Positions 13,111 through 23,989 of a stretch of DNA of 64,000 bases are shown piece by piece (positions within the stretch are counted from its first letter, which is position 1; each line of letters begins with the position of its first letter). The notes under the pieces were generated by a model. The model was not told the DNA's origin. It did no database searches and saw only the letters and a program-made list of their open reading frames with translations. Position numbers and translations under genes: made by a program. Source of the stretch: Synaphobranchus kaupii (taxonomy: Eukaryota > Chordata > Actinopteri > Anguilliformes > Synaphobranchidae); contig CM056387.1 of assembly GCA_029718625.1 (NCBI GenBank), positions 37,135,139 through 37,199,138 of the forward strand, in the 5' to 3' direction.

Positions 13111-13281
13111 ATACAGCTATAGCACCAGCACCTTATGCAGTGACTCCTGATGGTCTGGGTATCCATTCCTGGGAGGGAGGTGTCCTGTAAATGTACTCTG
13201 GCATGGTCCTCCTTCCCTTCCCTTGTCAGTGCACTCATCTAAAATTGCTACTGATTGACTATGTGAGGTTTCTGCCATATA

Positions 13282-13814
13282 CAGTTGAAGTCGGAAGTTT
13301 ACATACACTTAGATTGAAGTCATTAAAACTCATTTTTAACCACTCCACAGATTTCATGTTAGCAAACTATAGTGTTGGCAAGTCAGTTAGGACATCTACT
13401 TTGTGCATGACACAAGTAATTTTTTTTAATTCACTATATCACAATTCCAGTGGGTCAGACGTTGCATGCCATGACTTCCTGATGCCTGTAACCCAACAAC
13501 ATCAAAAGACTCTTGATATCTTATTTTCTGGTACTCTTACAAGCGATACTATAACGTGTCTGCATTTGAATGGATCTCTATGGGAATTGGGGGGTGGGAC
13601 TAGATTTAGCTGTAAATTATGCTGGAACAGTATGGAATACATGATTGGTAAAATGGCTGTAAATCATCAAGGGTCTGAGGTATCAAATTAGCCTCAAACC
13701 ATCACTCTGCTGCCAGATATGCAGTAGATATGGATGGATCACTTTAAATGGGGACTTTAAAAATGAGTTTTAATGACTTCAACCTAAGTGTATGTAAACT
13801 TCCGACTTCAACTG
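13282..13814. mobile_element. Complete non-autonomous Sleeping Beauty-like element
   Basis: A TA at 13280-13281 and another at 13815-13816 flank the inverted termini CAGTTGAAGTCGGAAGTTTA and its complement ending CTTCCGACTTCAACTG. The left inverted repeat runs on through CATTAAAACTCATTTTTAA, which the right end mirrors. The inner direct repeat is broken after GTGGGTCAGACGTT. The interior (13450-13745) is a copy of the fold-back family core, not a transposase. At 533 bp it is a MITE mobilised in trans, if at all. Confidence 0.9.
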
Positions 13815-13816
13815 TA

Positions 13817-16180
13817 GCTTTAACCTATCCCTGCCCTACCCATCAGATGAAGGAAGCAAGTAAGTGCCATTTCAGGCACAGCCAGGGTCTAAGTCAGCAG
13901 GGTTTCCCCCACCCCCTATCATGCAAGAGTGATCCATCTGGATGAGCTTGCACTTGCAGTCTTCCTGCACACCTGCTGCATATAAAGCCCTCTGAACCAA
14001 GACTGGGGGAGTGGACAAATAAATAAATATAAGCAGGAATTCCACTGAAAAATAGGGGGACAAGGAAAAGGGTTTGAAAGGTTACCATCGGAAATATTCA
14101 TCCACCTGCTGAATAAAATGGCCAAAGATAGCCTGCAGCTGTGACAAATGAGACCTTGGCAGCGCATGTTGCTGTCCCATTGGACATCTATAGCAGGTGA
14201 GGCTAGTTCAGGCCAGGATCTCTCTGTGATTAGTCACATCCAGATTATATCATCCCAGAAATACTAGCTCACAGTGGGATCCTAAGGGGAGGGTCCCATC
14301 AATACATTCTAGTTTTTGCAATAGACCAGTATCTACTAATGACCCACAGAGGAATGACAACGACTTAAGTCTGATTTTACCGAACCTCTGAAAAGGGAAC
14401 ACAAGTGGTTTTGTTTCAGCTCTTTTCTAGAGTTAAGATCTCTCTCTCTCTCTCAGTCCTGGTAGTGATGCATATTGGTCCAATGCATTACTGTAATGGT
14501 TTATTTTGTGATGGGGTCGATTAATACATATCATCACAGATGTTATTGCCCCACCAGATACTTAGCTCCACGTTCTTAGCATTGGCAGTTCAGTCTCTCT
14601 GACATTGAAGCTGAAACATTCCAATTTGATGCACCTCCTGAAAATTCATTAGTGACGTGACTAAGAACAATTCTGTGAAGATGGACATTTTGTACTCTCA
14701 TACAGCACTAGAACCTCCTGTAGTTAGGAAGTAAAGAGAATGGAACATAGGACCTGAGTATCTGGTGAATGCAGACCCTGTGGTGTCATGTCATTGCGTG
14801 ACACTCCAGAGTACTAAAGCTGGCCCTGATAATGCCTTGATGCGAGACTAAAGGACAATGGGAGATGTTTGTAATTGTCTATTGTGCTGGTGGTATTTAT
14901 AGGAGTTTGGGGGTGCATGCAGCATCCGGGAGAATGTTCCAGGAAGAAATGTCGGGGTTTACCAAATGGGTGTGGCCTTGCACCAGAGGGGCCTGATCCT
15001 CCCAATAACCCCCTAGGTTGCTTAAAGCACTTACAGCTGCCTGTTTGGCACACCCTTACCCTCTCAAATCGGGGGTGCTCCACAGCTGCAGCATAATTAC
15101 CCTTAAGAATTGTGGGACTTGGAGGAGTTCCCCACCTTCCAGTTTAGGATTTCATGCCCACAATGCCCCCGCCCCCCTAGGCACACACAATGTCCTATAA
15201 TTACGGCATTTAGCAAAGTGTCTTACAGCAGGCGTTCCTTTTGCATAATTCACAAAAAATAGAGATGTCTTCTGAAATATCACCACAGTTTCCGGAAGGT
15301 TTTCAGGGAACTGCATGTTAATGATCTCAAGGCAGCATTTTTGTAACTGTGTCATCATCATTTGACCTAAAAAGCAGTTTTATATGGTAACCTTTGAGCT
15401 GATTCAACAATCAAGACCAGTAAGCTGATTTGAGTTATTTCCATAAAGTCTTTTTTAGCGGGCAGCATGAATGTTTTCCTAACTAAAAGTTGTTCCTGAT
15501 TCAAGGGAAATTTTGTCAGAATCAGATCAGCCAAATGTATTTATTTATTTAGTAAAATCAAAATATGCACAATTGACCAAGGTATACAAAGTCACAGCAA
15601 GTTTGCGAAATAAAAATGAATTACAACCATGTAATCTGGTCAGATCCAAACCCCCATCAGACCAGAAGTAAGCCCTCACAACAATCATGTATGGTTTCTC
15701 GGTCAATAAACACTTTCTGCTTGATTGGCTCAATCAGTTAACTGCATTGTTTAAAAGGCTGACTGTTACTTCACACATCAAAGAGATTTAAATAGAATTT
15801 GACTTGGAGTTGCAAACTAGAGGTATTTACTAAATAAAACCTCAAAGGAAATCCACTAGCCTTCACACAGACCACAACACAGCACTCTTAACCTTAACCT
15901 TGATGCATTTTGTGGCAACACTGAATACATGTAGTTGTGGTTGTCATGGGTAACTGGCAGGGAGGCGGGGGTGGGGTACTCTTACTTCAATGGATTTACA
16001 AAATGTGCTTAGCACCATTGAACTGTAATAATTTGTCAAGAATGTGGAAAAAGTCAGTGAAAGAGGAAACGACTGAAACAAAACCAAATGCTACATCAGT
16101 TTACCCAAGGTCTTGATTACTTTTGGAGTGGCTGCACTCCATTACGCAGGCTACTAAAATGGGTATGGTAACTGATAAAG
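13817..16180. other. Intergenic, no gene seen
   Basis: Unique sequence with a short (TC)n at 14439-14454. Short frames have no recognisable domain. Confidence 0.5.
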
Positions 16181-16357
16181 CAGCGGTACTCACCCCTGGT
16201 CCAAGAGAGCCACAGGGTCAAATTTCTGTGTTTTTACCTCAGAATCAGCAACCAGTTCAGACCCAAGAAACTAGATGAGTCAAGTTAAGCTCCTTTAATT
16301 GATCGGGAAAACTTGCACAACCCTTTGGCCCCGTAAGACAAGGGTTGAGGACTCCTG
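16181..16357. mobile_element. hAT-like miniature element
   Basis: Termini CAGCGGTACTCACCCCTGG and (reverse complement of the right end) CAGGAGTCCTCAACCCTT are imperfect inverted repeats, 177 bp apart. The interior reads like the fish repeat with CCAAGAGAGCCACAGGGT. Flanking 8-mers match at only 5 of 8 positions. Confidence 0.6.
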
Positions 16358-16735
16358 TGGAAAAAAAGGTTTGAAATATGTATGGATCTGTGTGAAGGTG
16401 TTGACATGTCACCAGGTGGAGTGTGAGTTCATCACCCACCTTAGAAGTTTTGGCTAGAGGTGGCCAGATCCATTGTTGTGGATGGCAGTGAGCAGAGAGA
16501 TCCGCCAATCAACAGCTTTAAGATGTTCTTTCATACGGCTGATTATAAATTGTGGAAAAGCAATGCGCACACAAAACGAATCAAACATTAAAATAAAGCA
16601 TTTGATATTATAAAGAGAGACAAACCAACATCAATAAGATGATAACCCTAAGATATGTAACCATCAGAAAGTATCAATTTCTTATAGTTCAATGGCTGTC
16701 CAAAAGGTATAATAGCATAACCACTATTCTAAACT

Positions 16736-16912
16736 GGGCAGCAGTATAACATAGTGCTCTAGGCTTATAAGGCAGTATACTGTAACATTATGGCTCTAGG
16801 CTTATAGCTCAGAGGTTCTAGGTTCGTATCCAATCATGTAGATATTTGCTGTATGGTTGGATAGTATAGGTATAAACAAGTAGGTAACTTGTAAATGTAA
16901 TAGATAAATTGT
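16736..16912 (+). mobile_element. tRNA-derived SINE with duplicated 5' module
   Basis: GGGCAGCAGTATAACATAGT opens the copy. The A-box segment ending GCTCTAGGCTTATA is repeated in tandem (16736-16769 and 16770-16806). A B-box-like GGTTCGTATCC lies at 16821-16831. The 3' part is degenerate and ends near TGTAAATGTAATAG. Confidence 0.55.
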
Positions 16913-16992
16913 GTCCTTGGCAATCCATCAAAAATGACATTGAGACCCACAGGTGGATCATGATGCCTGTAGTGGATGCTGTTTGTTTAGGC

Positions 16993-17181
16993 CACGGGTG
17001 GGGAATCTTATCCGAAAAGGGGCCGGTATGTGTGCGGTTTTTTGTCTTAGCCCAGCACTAAGGCACCTGATTCTACTTATCAAGTAGAATCTTGATTGAA
17101 GACCATGATTAGTTAATTAGTTGAATCCAATGAACTAATGCACCCACACCGGCCCTTTTTGGATAAGGTTCCCCACCCCTG
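16993..17181. mobile_element. hAT miniature element with 8-bp duplication
   Basis: Termini CACGGGTGGGGAATCTTATC and (reverse complement of the right end) CAGGGGTGGGGAACCTTATC pair over about 35 bases. The 8-base target duplication GTTTAGGC lies at 16985-16992 and 17182-17189. The 189-bp length and lack of coding make it a hAT MITE. The perfect duplication suggests a fairly recent insertion. Confidence 0.9.
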
Positions 17182-17572
17182 GTTTAGGCGATAAGGCGTG
17201 GTTTCTCTGAGGGGTTCTTGGGCCTGGGCTCTTTCCCAAATGCACAGCAGAGCAGGCCAGCCTCCAATGCGCATTACATGATTGGATGCAGCGCGGTCTC
17301 TGTGATCTCCAATGGGCAGCTGTGCCTGGACACTCTCACATATGGTGGGACGGTAGGAGGTGCTTTATTCTCCTGCCAGCCTGCCTAAGCCCCCGTCCCC
17401 CCACATGGCACCCACCCTAGCCGAACCCCAGAAATGGCACAGGTGGGGCCCGATTTTACAACAATGCTTCTCTGCAGTTAAACACCCGCTGCTCTTTCTC
17501 TGCATCTGTTGCTACGCCATTTTGAATGTTCTCCTATCAGTTTCTCAATTTATTTGTATTTGTCTCTGTATT

Positions 17573-17592
17573 TGTCTGTCTGTCTGTCTGTC
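17573..17592. repeat. (TGTC)n microsatellite
   Basis: Five consecutive TGTC units, followed by CT-rich sequence. Confidence 0.85.
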
Positions 17593-19949
17593 TTCCTTTC
17601 TCTCTCATTCTCATGCAGGGCTGCCCTCTATGACCAGCCAGGCCAAACAGTCCCAGAATCTGCTTTGCCTGAGCGTGTTCGGAGAGTGTTCAGGTCTCTG
17701 TGAAAACTTAGATTGTTCCTTCTTTCCTTCACCTGGTTTATAGTACATGGACAGGTGACTGCAATATGACAGAAACCTTGCCTAGTCAATCAGATTATGA
17801 AGGGAGGAAGGGCAGGAGGACACTATTTTGTGACCTTGGCTTGGGACTGAAGGAAAAAAACCCAGACTCAGAACCAAAGATTCACAAGGGTTCACCTGAT
17901 GGGGAGTGAACAATGACGCAATTTAAAGTAAGGATTCAGGAGTGGCGTGTATTTTAAACCCTGATTGCTGCTTCTGTTATTCCTCTCCCCATAGTCCCCA
18001 CATGCTACCAATGAAACTGCATGTCACAGTGAGAAATGGACTTGCTTCCTTAGACAACCACAAACCTGAAGGTTAGGTTTTCTCTGAAGTGGTTAGTGAT
18101 AGGTGGAGAGAATTGTTTCATCATTGCCATTCCAGACGTTTGACATTTCCAGTGGCTCCAGATAAATTTCCTCACACAATCCCTTGGGGGGTCAGCCGTC
18201 CACTAATGGTTAACCCCTTCGCACAAACCCCCCTAGTGGTCATGGTGCCAGCGCCAAGATTTTGCTCAACTCAGATATTAATTTCCCCTGCAACCAAACT
18301 ATGAGTGGAAACAACAAACTCCATGTTTTAGCTTTATTGGTACATGGTGTGTGACAACTCTGCCAAATACGGAGTTTCTAAGTGTCACTATTGTCCCGTA
18401 GCAAGTCCATTTAACAAGCAACCCCCCACCCAGTCTCGCCTGCAACTACCTACCCATGCGTGACACAGTGGACAAAAGCGTTTATGTGTGAGATCATCAA
18501 TATACATTTTTTATCACCAAAAAATACTATTCCATCATAGCAACAAGATAAACCCAACAATAGCCCAATCGTATGCGAAAAAAGCAGTGAAAAGCCCTGC
18601 TCACTAAAATGAAAAATAAACATGTGAAATGCTTGTGTAATTATACCACGTCATTCTAATATCAATATCTGCTACTAAATATGAAATAAAAATCCAATCC
18701 TACAATTGGTTTTATGCATAGAGATGTCCCTTTCAAAATTCAGCGATCTTGTCTGGGACAATCCATTTGAGAAATACACAGCTCTTTATAAAGCTATTAC
18801 ACTACCTGGAACGTTGACGTGTGAAACCCCCCATGCTCTGCAAACCCGTCTAATGCATTCCAGTTAATTCTGGTTTCATTGACGATTCTTTTATCCAATA
18901 TCAGACATTATACCCTTAGAAACAGTATTTACAATGTCTTAATGGATGCTTTGAACAATAAATTACAGCCCAGCGTAACGGCAGTTTTCATTTTAACGGT
19001 CTAGTATTACGCAAGCTCTACAGAAAATGCATTCCCCCGACGGGAGCTTTCCCTTCCCGATATGCAAGTAGTACTGCTTCTAATATGCAGTTGGTCTCGC
19101 TGGCTACATATGTACGTTGGTTTTTCCACTCGAGCACTGTCTTGTCCAGTATGATTGAGAGGCCTATTGTTATTTTCACATTTTGAGTACATTTCACATA
19201 CTGTAGTGCAAGCATTAATTTTATGTTTGATGTAGCGTACCGATTTTCATTGAAGATAGAACCTTTGGCAGCATTTTGCTGATGGTGGAATACTATTTTA
19301 TGTTCATGTTATCGCACATAATATAGGCTACATACTGTACTTGTCACTTAAGGCAAGGAAAATACTCATTCCAATTTACCATGCAATGATATGTGCTAGA
19401 TGAGTGTAAAATTTTCCTTTATTCTCTTTAAAAAACTGGAGAAATCTTGGTTTTCCCAGGGCATGCAGCAAAAGAATACATACTGTAGAATACAGGGAAA
19501 AGTGATGTTACTGACGTACAAGAGTGAATGATTAGGCTACATACTGTATGTAGATGTCTGATATCAATGTTTTCATTTTAAACATTAGAATGGGCAAATG
19601 TATATGCTCTATAATGGACAACAAATATTTTATCCATCTTATGACATGTTTTGGATAGGGTATTGGACCCATAGATATCTATCTCCCTATACTGATGAAA
19701 AGATAGTCATTCCCAATTGAAAATGATGCAAAAGCGAGTTTTATGAGCCAAAACAGTTGATTTTATTGTTAAATATATAATTATTATTTTATGATTTACA
19801 GCAGTGCACAATTTAGCAATTTGGATAGATTTGGAGACAATAATGGAACAACAGGGTACACTGCTTTAGTAGTTCTGCATATCATCCTCAGATTTTGCAC
19901 ACTTGTGAACACGGAGTCTATGATCCAGGAAATTTATAGTTTTCACATA
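17593..19949. other. Intergenic, no gene seen
   Basis: AT-rich unique sequence; no exon or repeat family is recognised. Confidence 0.5.
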
Positions 19950-20697
19950 CAATGAGCACCATAATTAATTGGACAGTGACACATTTTTTGTTATTTTGGT
20001 TCTGTACTCTAGCACTTTGAGTTTGAAAGGATACAATGAGGTTGTATCACTCTGCTGCCAGATATGCAGTAGATATGGATGGATCACTTTAAGGGTTGTT
20101 TCTCCTGACACATTTTCATATAGAACTCTATGGAAAAAATAAGTCAGGAGAAGAAACCATTCAAGTTATCCATCCATATCTGGAAGCAGAGTGATGGTTT
20201 AAGGCTTGTTTGATATGTCAGACCCTTGATGACCTTTAGCCATTTAGCCAACCATGTTCCATACTGTTCCAGCGTAATTTACAGCTAAATCTAGACCCAC
20301 CCCCCAATTCCCATAGAGATCCATTAAAATGCTGAGAGATTATAGTATCGCTTGTAGGAGTACCAGAAAACAAGATATCAAGAGTCTTTTGATATTGTTG
20401 GGTCACAGACATCAAAAAGTCATAGCATGCAAAGGATATGCGACCAAATATTTATTCTACATTATGTTAAACTGTCCAATATTTTTTTGATGCTGGAAAA
20501 TGGGGGGGGGGGGACTATGTACGAAAGGTCATATAATTTCTTAACAGTTCATCCGATATGGATGAAAATACCCTCAAATTGAAGCTGATAGTCTGCACGT
20601 CAACGTCATTGTAATTGTATCCTTTGAAAGTGCTAGAGTACAGAACCAAAATAACAAAAAATGTGTCACTGTCCAATGAATTATGGTTCTCACTATG
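19950..20697. mobile_element. Tc1-like non-autonomous element carrying fold-back copy D
   Basis: Inverted termini of about 70 bp (left CACCATAATTAATTGGACAG through ACATTTTTTGTTATTTTGGT; right mirrored with AACAAAAAATGTGTCACTGT) are set at TA dinucleotides. The interior holds the fold-back core (20046-20445) and a G run at 20503-20513. The same terminal family ends copy A at 7845. No transposase frame is present. Confidence 0.8.
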
Positions 20698-20700
20698 TAC

Positions 20701-21514
20701 TAGGGTTGCAAATTCTAAGGAATTTCCTTGATCGATAGTCGTCAACGTTAATGAACAATCAATCGATCAATCGATAACAAAACAGCTAAAAATAGCTTAT
20801 GACGTAGAAAATACAAAATGCATGTTTTTTTCCTCAATCAAAACTTTATTGAAACATTTGAGAAATACGCCTGTTTCATAGCATAACACAAATATAATTA
20901 TGAACGCTGTTTTGTTTAAGTATGATATTTTAATAAGGCACGGGAAATTGCGCTCACTCTTCCGAGGCCAAACTCACGTGCCGCCCGGCTTGGACAAGAG
21001 GGAAAATAAATAATTTTAATTTAAAAAAATTTTTTTTATATTATTCTTTTTTTATATATAATATATATATTTTTTTTTATGTAGCTGCAATATTTCCCTT
21101 ACCGCAGAATGCTGGAATGATCAAAATAGCATCTGGAAAAACCCTTGCCAAAACAGCTTCGGTTTCCGTTAGGCCTAATTGAAATTTTCGATGGCAGCGC
21201 TGATATTATGAGGGTGTAATTATAGTTTCCGCCTCTACGCAAAATGGCGCACTTTCGTCCGTTTCGCTATCTGACCAGAACTCTTAAGTGTAGAGTAAAA
21301 GCTAATACTGCACAGTCGCGGATCTATGGGTGGGCAAGCTGTCAATCTGGCCCCCTTATGTTTAACTTAATGATTGCATTTCACCAACAGCTCCCATTGA
21401 CACAATTAAGATGAGACCGCAAATAGTTCAATTTGATCGTTAAATTTGAAATGGTCGATCGATCAAATTATTAACGGCAATTAATCGATCAACGATTAAT
21501 CGTTAACACCCCTA
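20701..21514. mobile_element. hAT element, 814 bp, nested at the Tc1-like edge
   Basis: The 8-base duplication CTATGTAC lies at 20693-20700 and 21515-21522. Termini TAGGGTTGCAA and (reverse complement of the right end) TAGGGGTGTTAACG fit hAT ends. Sub-terminal regions on both sides are rich in ATCGAT/CGATTAAT motifs. There is no long frame, so it is non-autonomous. It inserted across the right boundary of the element at 19950-20697 and is therefore younger. Confidence 0.88.
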
Positions 21515-21522
21515 CTATGTAC

Positions 21523-23466
21523 CTCTCAGCATTTCATTGCAAACAAAGGAAAAACTTAATTTCTTTTGTTGCTTAATTTTTCCAAAGTTTCTTTGCATTT
21601 GTGGCACTTAATTTTGACCTAAATTATGAAAATAAAAAAGTCTAAGTAACGGTACAACTGTTTTCACTTTTCATTTGAAGCCTTAAATAGAACACCCACT
21701 AAATAGGTGAGAATTTACCAAATTTGGCATCTGCGCAAAGGGGTTAAAGACATATCAAGTTGCTGTGGGCGATGTCTTCATGGCTCACGTCAAGTTCAGG
21801 AAAAAAGGAGGCGAGTGGGGCGTCTGAAATTCATTTAAGCCACTACCCCCAGCCCATCAGTCATTGACAGACAAACCTTCTGATTGAAACATGGCTGCAC
21901 CAAGGGGGAGGAGGGGGAGGTGCAGGGGTCACCAAGGGTTGTCAGCAAAGGCACGGCAGATGCAGGTCTGTAATTATGCAGAATGAGACTGGACAGGAAG
22001 TGGAATAAAATGCCCCTTAATTAGACAGGAAGCAAACTGTCAGTGGCGTTATATACCATTATTACAACTTGCTGTGCACACTCATGGTCTACATCAATGA
22101 GCAAATTGGTCTAAACGAACGTAGAAGTTTTAAACAGATATATGTATGGAAGAGTATATAGGGACAGTATATCATGCAGGCAAAAGGCACACGAGTTAGA
22201 TTGCTTCTGTGGAAAAGAATATTTATGTTGCACTGGGCCTTGGAAGGATTGATACTGACCCTGACCTTCTATGTCTGATCACACCAAAAAGAATATAAAG
22301 CTGTTCCAGGAGCTACAGGAAGTTCACTGCAGGGCGAGACGAGTGAGTCATGATGAGGTATCGACATTTAGAGAGATGGGGGAGGGATCGTATTGCAAAT
22401 CAGGGCGGGGTCGATAAATTACCTCACGTTATTTCCGTGGTAGGGGTCATCAAAAGGTAACAGAACCCATCAAGACACTGGCACTGCAGCAGCGTGGGGG
22501 TGAGAAGCACATCAGGCCTGGGAGAGGAAGGGCTCAGTGAAGATTCCGCTTTTCATCAAGTCAACGGGGCCGTTTGAGAAATATATAACCATGTCCAGAG
22601 TACAAATTAATATTAAACATAATGTGAACTATACACATTAGCCTACATTATGTGATATCATGCAGACACTTATCCAGAGTGGCATGCACAATGTCCACAG
22701 AATAGAATTGTGTTCCGCAAAATAACGGATGTAAATCTGCATGTTTTATTGATGCTTAAAAAATAAGAAATAAATAGCCGACATCATTGTAAACAGGCAC
22801 GCTAAACACCCGTCAGTACTGAGGAACAGAACTGAGATCAGAACTGAGATCAGAAATGTAATGTGCATTGTTGATGGCACTTTTTAAAAAACTTTGCTGT
22901 GGATAAGTGAGTCAGAACTCTCCACCTTCAAATCTCAGAATTAACGGGTTGCCATCTCAAAAAACAACAGCTTATGTTCCATAACATGCTAAACTCAAAT
23001 TACCCGAAATTAACGATCTGGTCGACTAATCATTTTCCTTTGGTTGCTGAACAAGCATTGAAAGTCATGCATCGTTTCCCTTTTAAATAAGTTTTATTAA
23101 GACTAACTCACATAGCCTGAACTGGAGAAAACCCTTAACCAACAAGCCTAAGTGTAGAGCGCCACCAACTCACATAACATTGAGGAATCGGCGTGTAATC
23201 CCCTCACACCCGACATTCACAGATTTCACATGATTCTATAATCCGTAGGCCTACTCAGTGCAACCATTAATGTGTTTAGCTATCCTTGGTGAATCAAGTA
23301 AATGTCTTGAGGGTATAATTTAGTAAAGAACAAGACTAGGCAAGCCTAGTTCAGCTGAACTACCAGGGGGAACCATCGCTCCCAGAAACTGAAGCATAGG
23401 CCTACAACTTTCTGGCCATAAATGGTACAGCACCCATGCTTTCCCTCCGGTTCCAGAAGACACTAC
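21523..23466. other. Intergenic; candidate regulatory sequence near 21.88-22.06 and 22.3-22.5 kb
   Basis: No gene. The segment 21880-22060 has ACAGGAAGTG (ETS-like) and TAATTATGCA; 22320-22500 has balanced GC and no repeat character. A direct ACTGAGATCAGA pair lies at 22828-22853. Confidence 0.35.
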
Positions 23467-23989
23467 GGGTTCATTCCAATCGCTTATTTTATCCTTAAGG
23501 ACATTCCAAACCACTAAATGGTCCTCAGTGGAGTGAGGAACGAGGACGCTACCGGAAGATGCTACAGAGATGAAACACGAATGTAGCGTTTGCAGAAGCG
23601 TTTCTCAGAACGCTTTATGTGTATAAATTATCCACCTCTCCAGATCTGCCGTGGCAGATACACTCCCCTACACAAATCTAATTGTATTGTTCCTTTCCAT
23701 TTATTATAATGCGCTCTAATCCATAATGACACTCATTCTTTGACTAACAAAAGCCACGTTTATTCATGAAAAAGAGGCTAGAAATCATTATAGTTAAGCA
23801 CGTAAGCATAATATGACGCTGGCGCTTGACTGAGCATGGACATTCCATTTACTAATGCATTCGTTTTTTCATGCTGGTATCTGAGCCTTCCATCCTTTCC
23901 TCACATCCTCCATTGGGCGAAGCTAAGGAGCTAGGAAAGGGCACAAGGAAAGGATGCAAGGAGTGAAAATAAGCGATTGGCATGAACCC
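23467..23989. mobile_element. Inverted-repeat element (MITE-like)
   Basis: The left terminus GGGTTCATTCCAATCGCTTA and (reverse complement of the right end) GGGTTCATGCCAATCGCTTA match at 19 of 20 positions, and the match continues into TTTT. The interior is 480 bp, without a frame. No clear duplication flanks it, so the superfamily is open. Confidence 0.7.

Noticed and set aside
17360..17743. 127-codon frame with Cys-rich middle
   Set aside because: The Cys/Leu/Ser stretch comes from the TGTC microsatellite and CT-rich DNA; no domain recognised.
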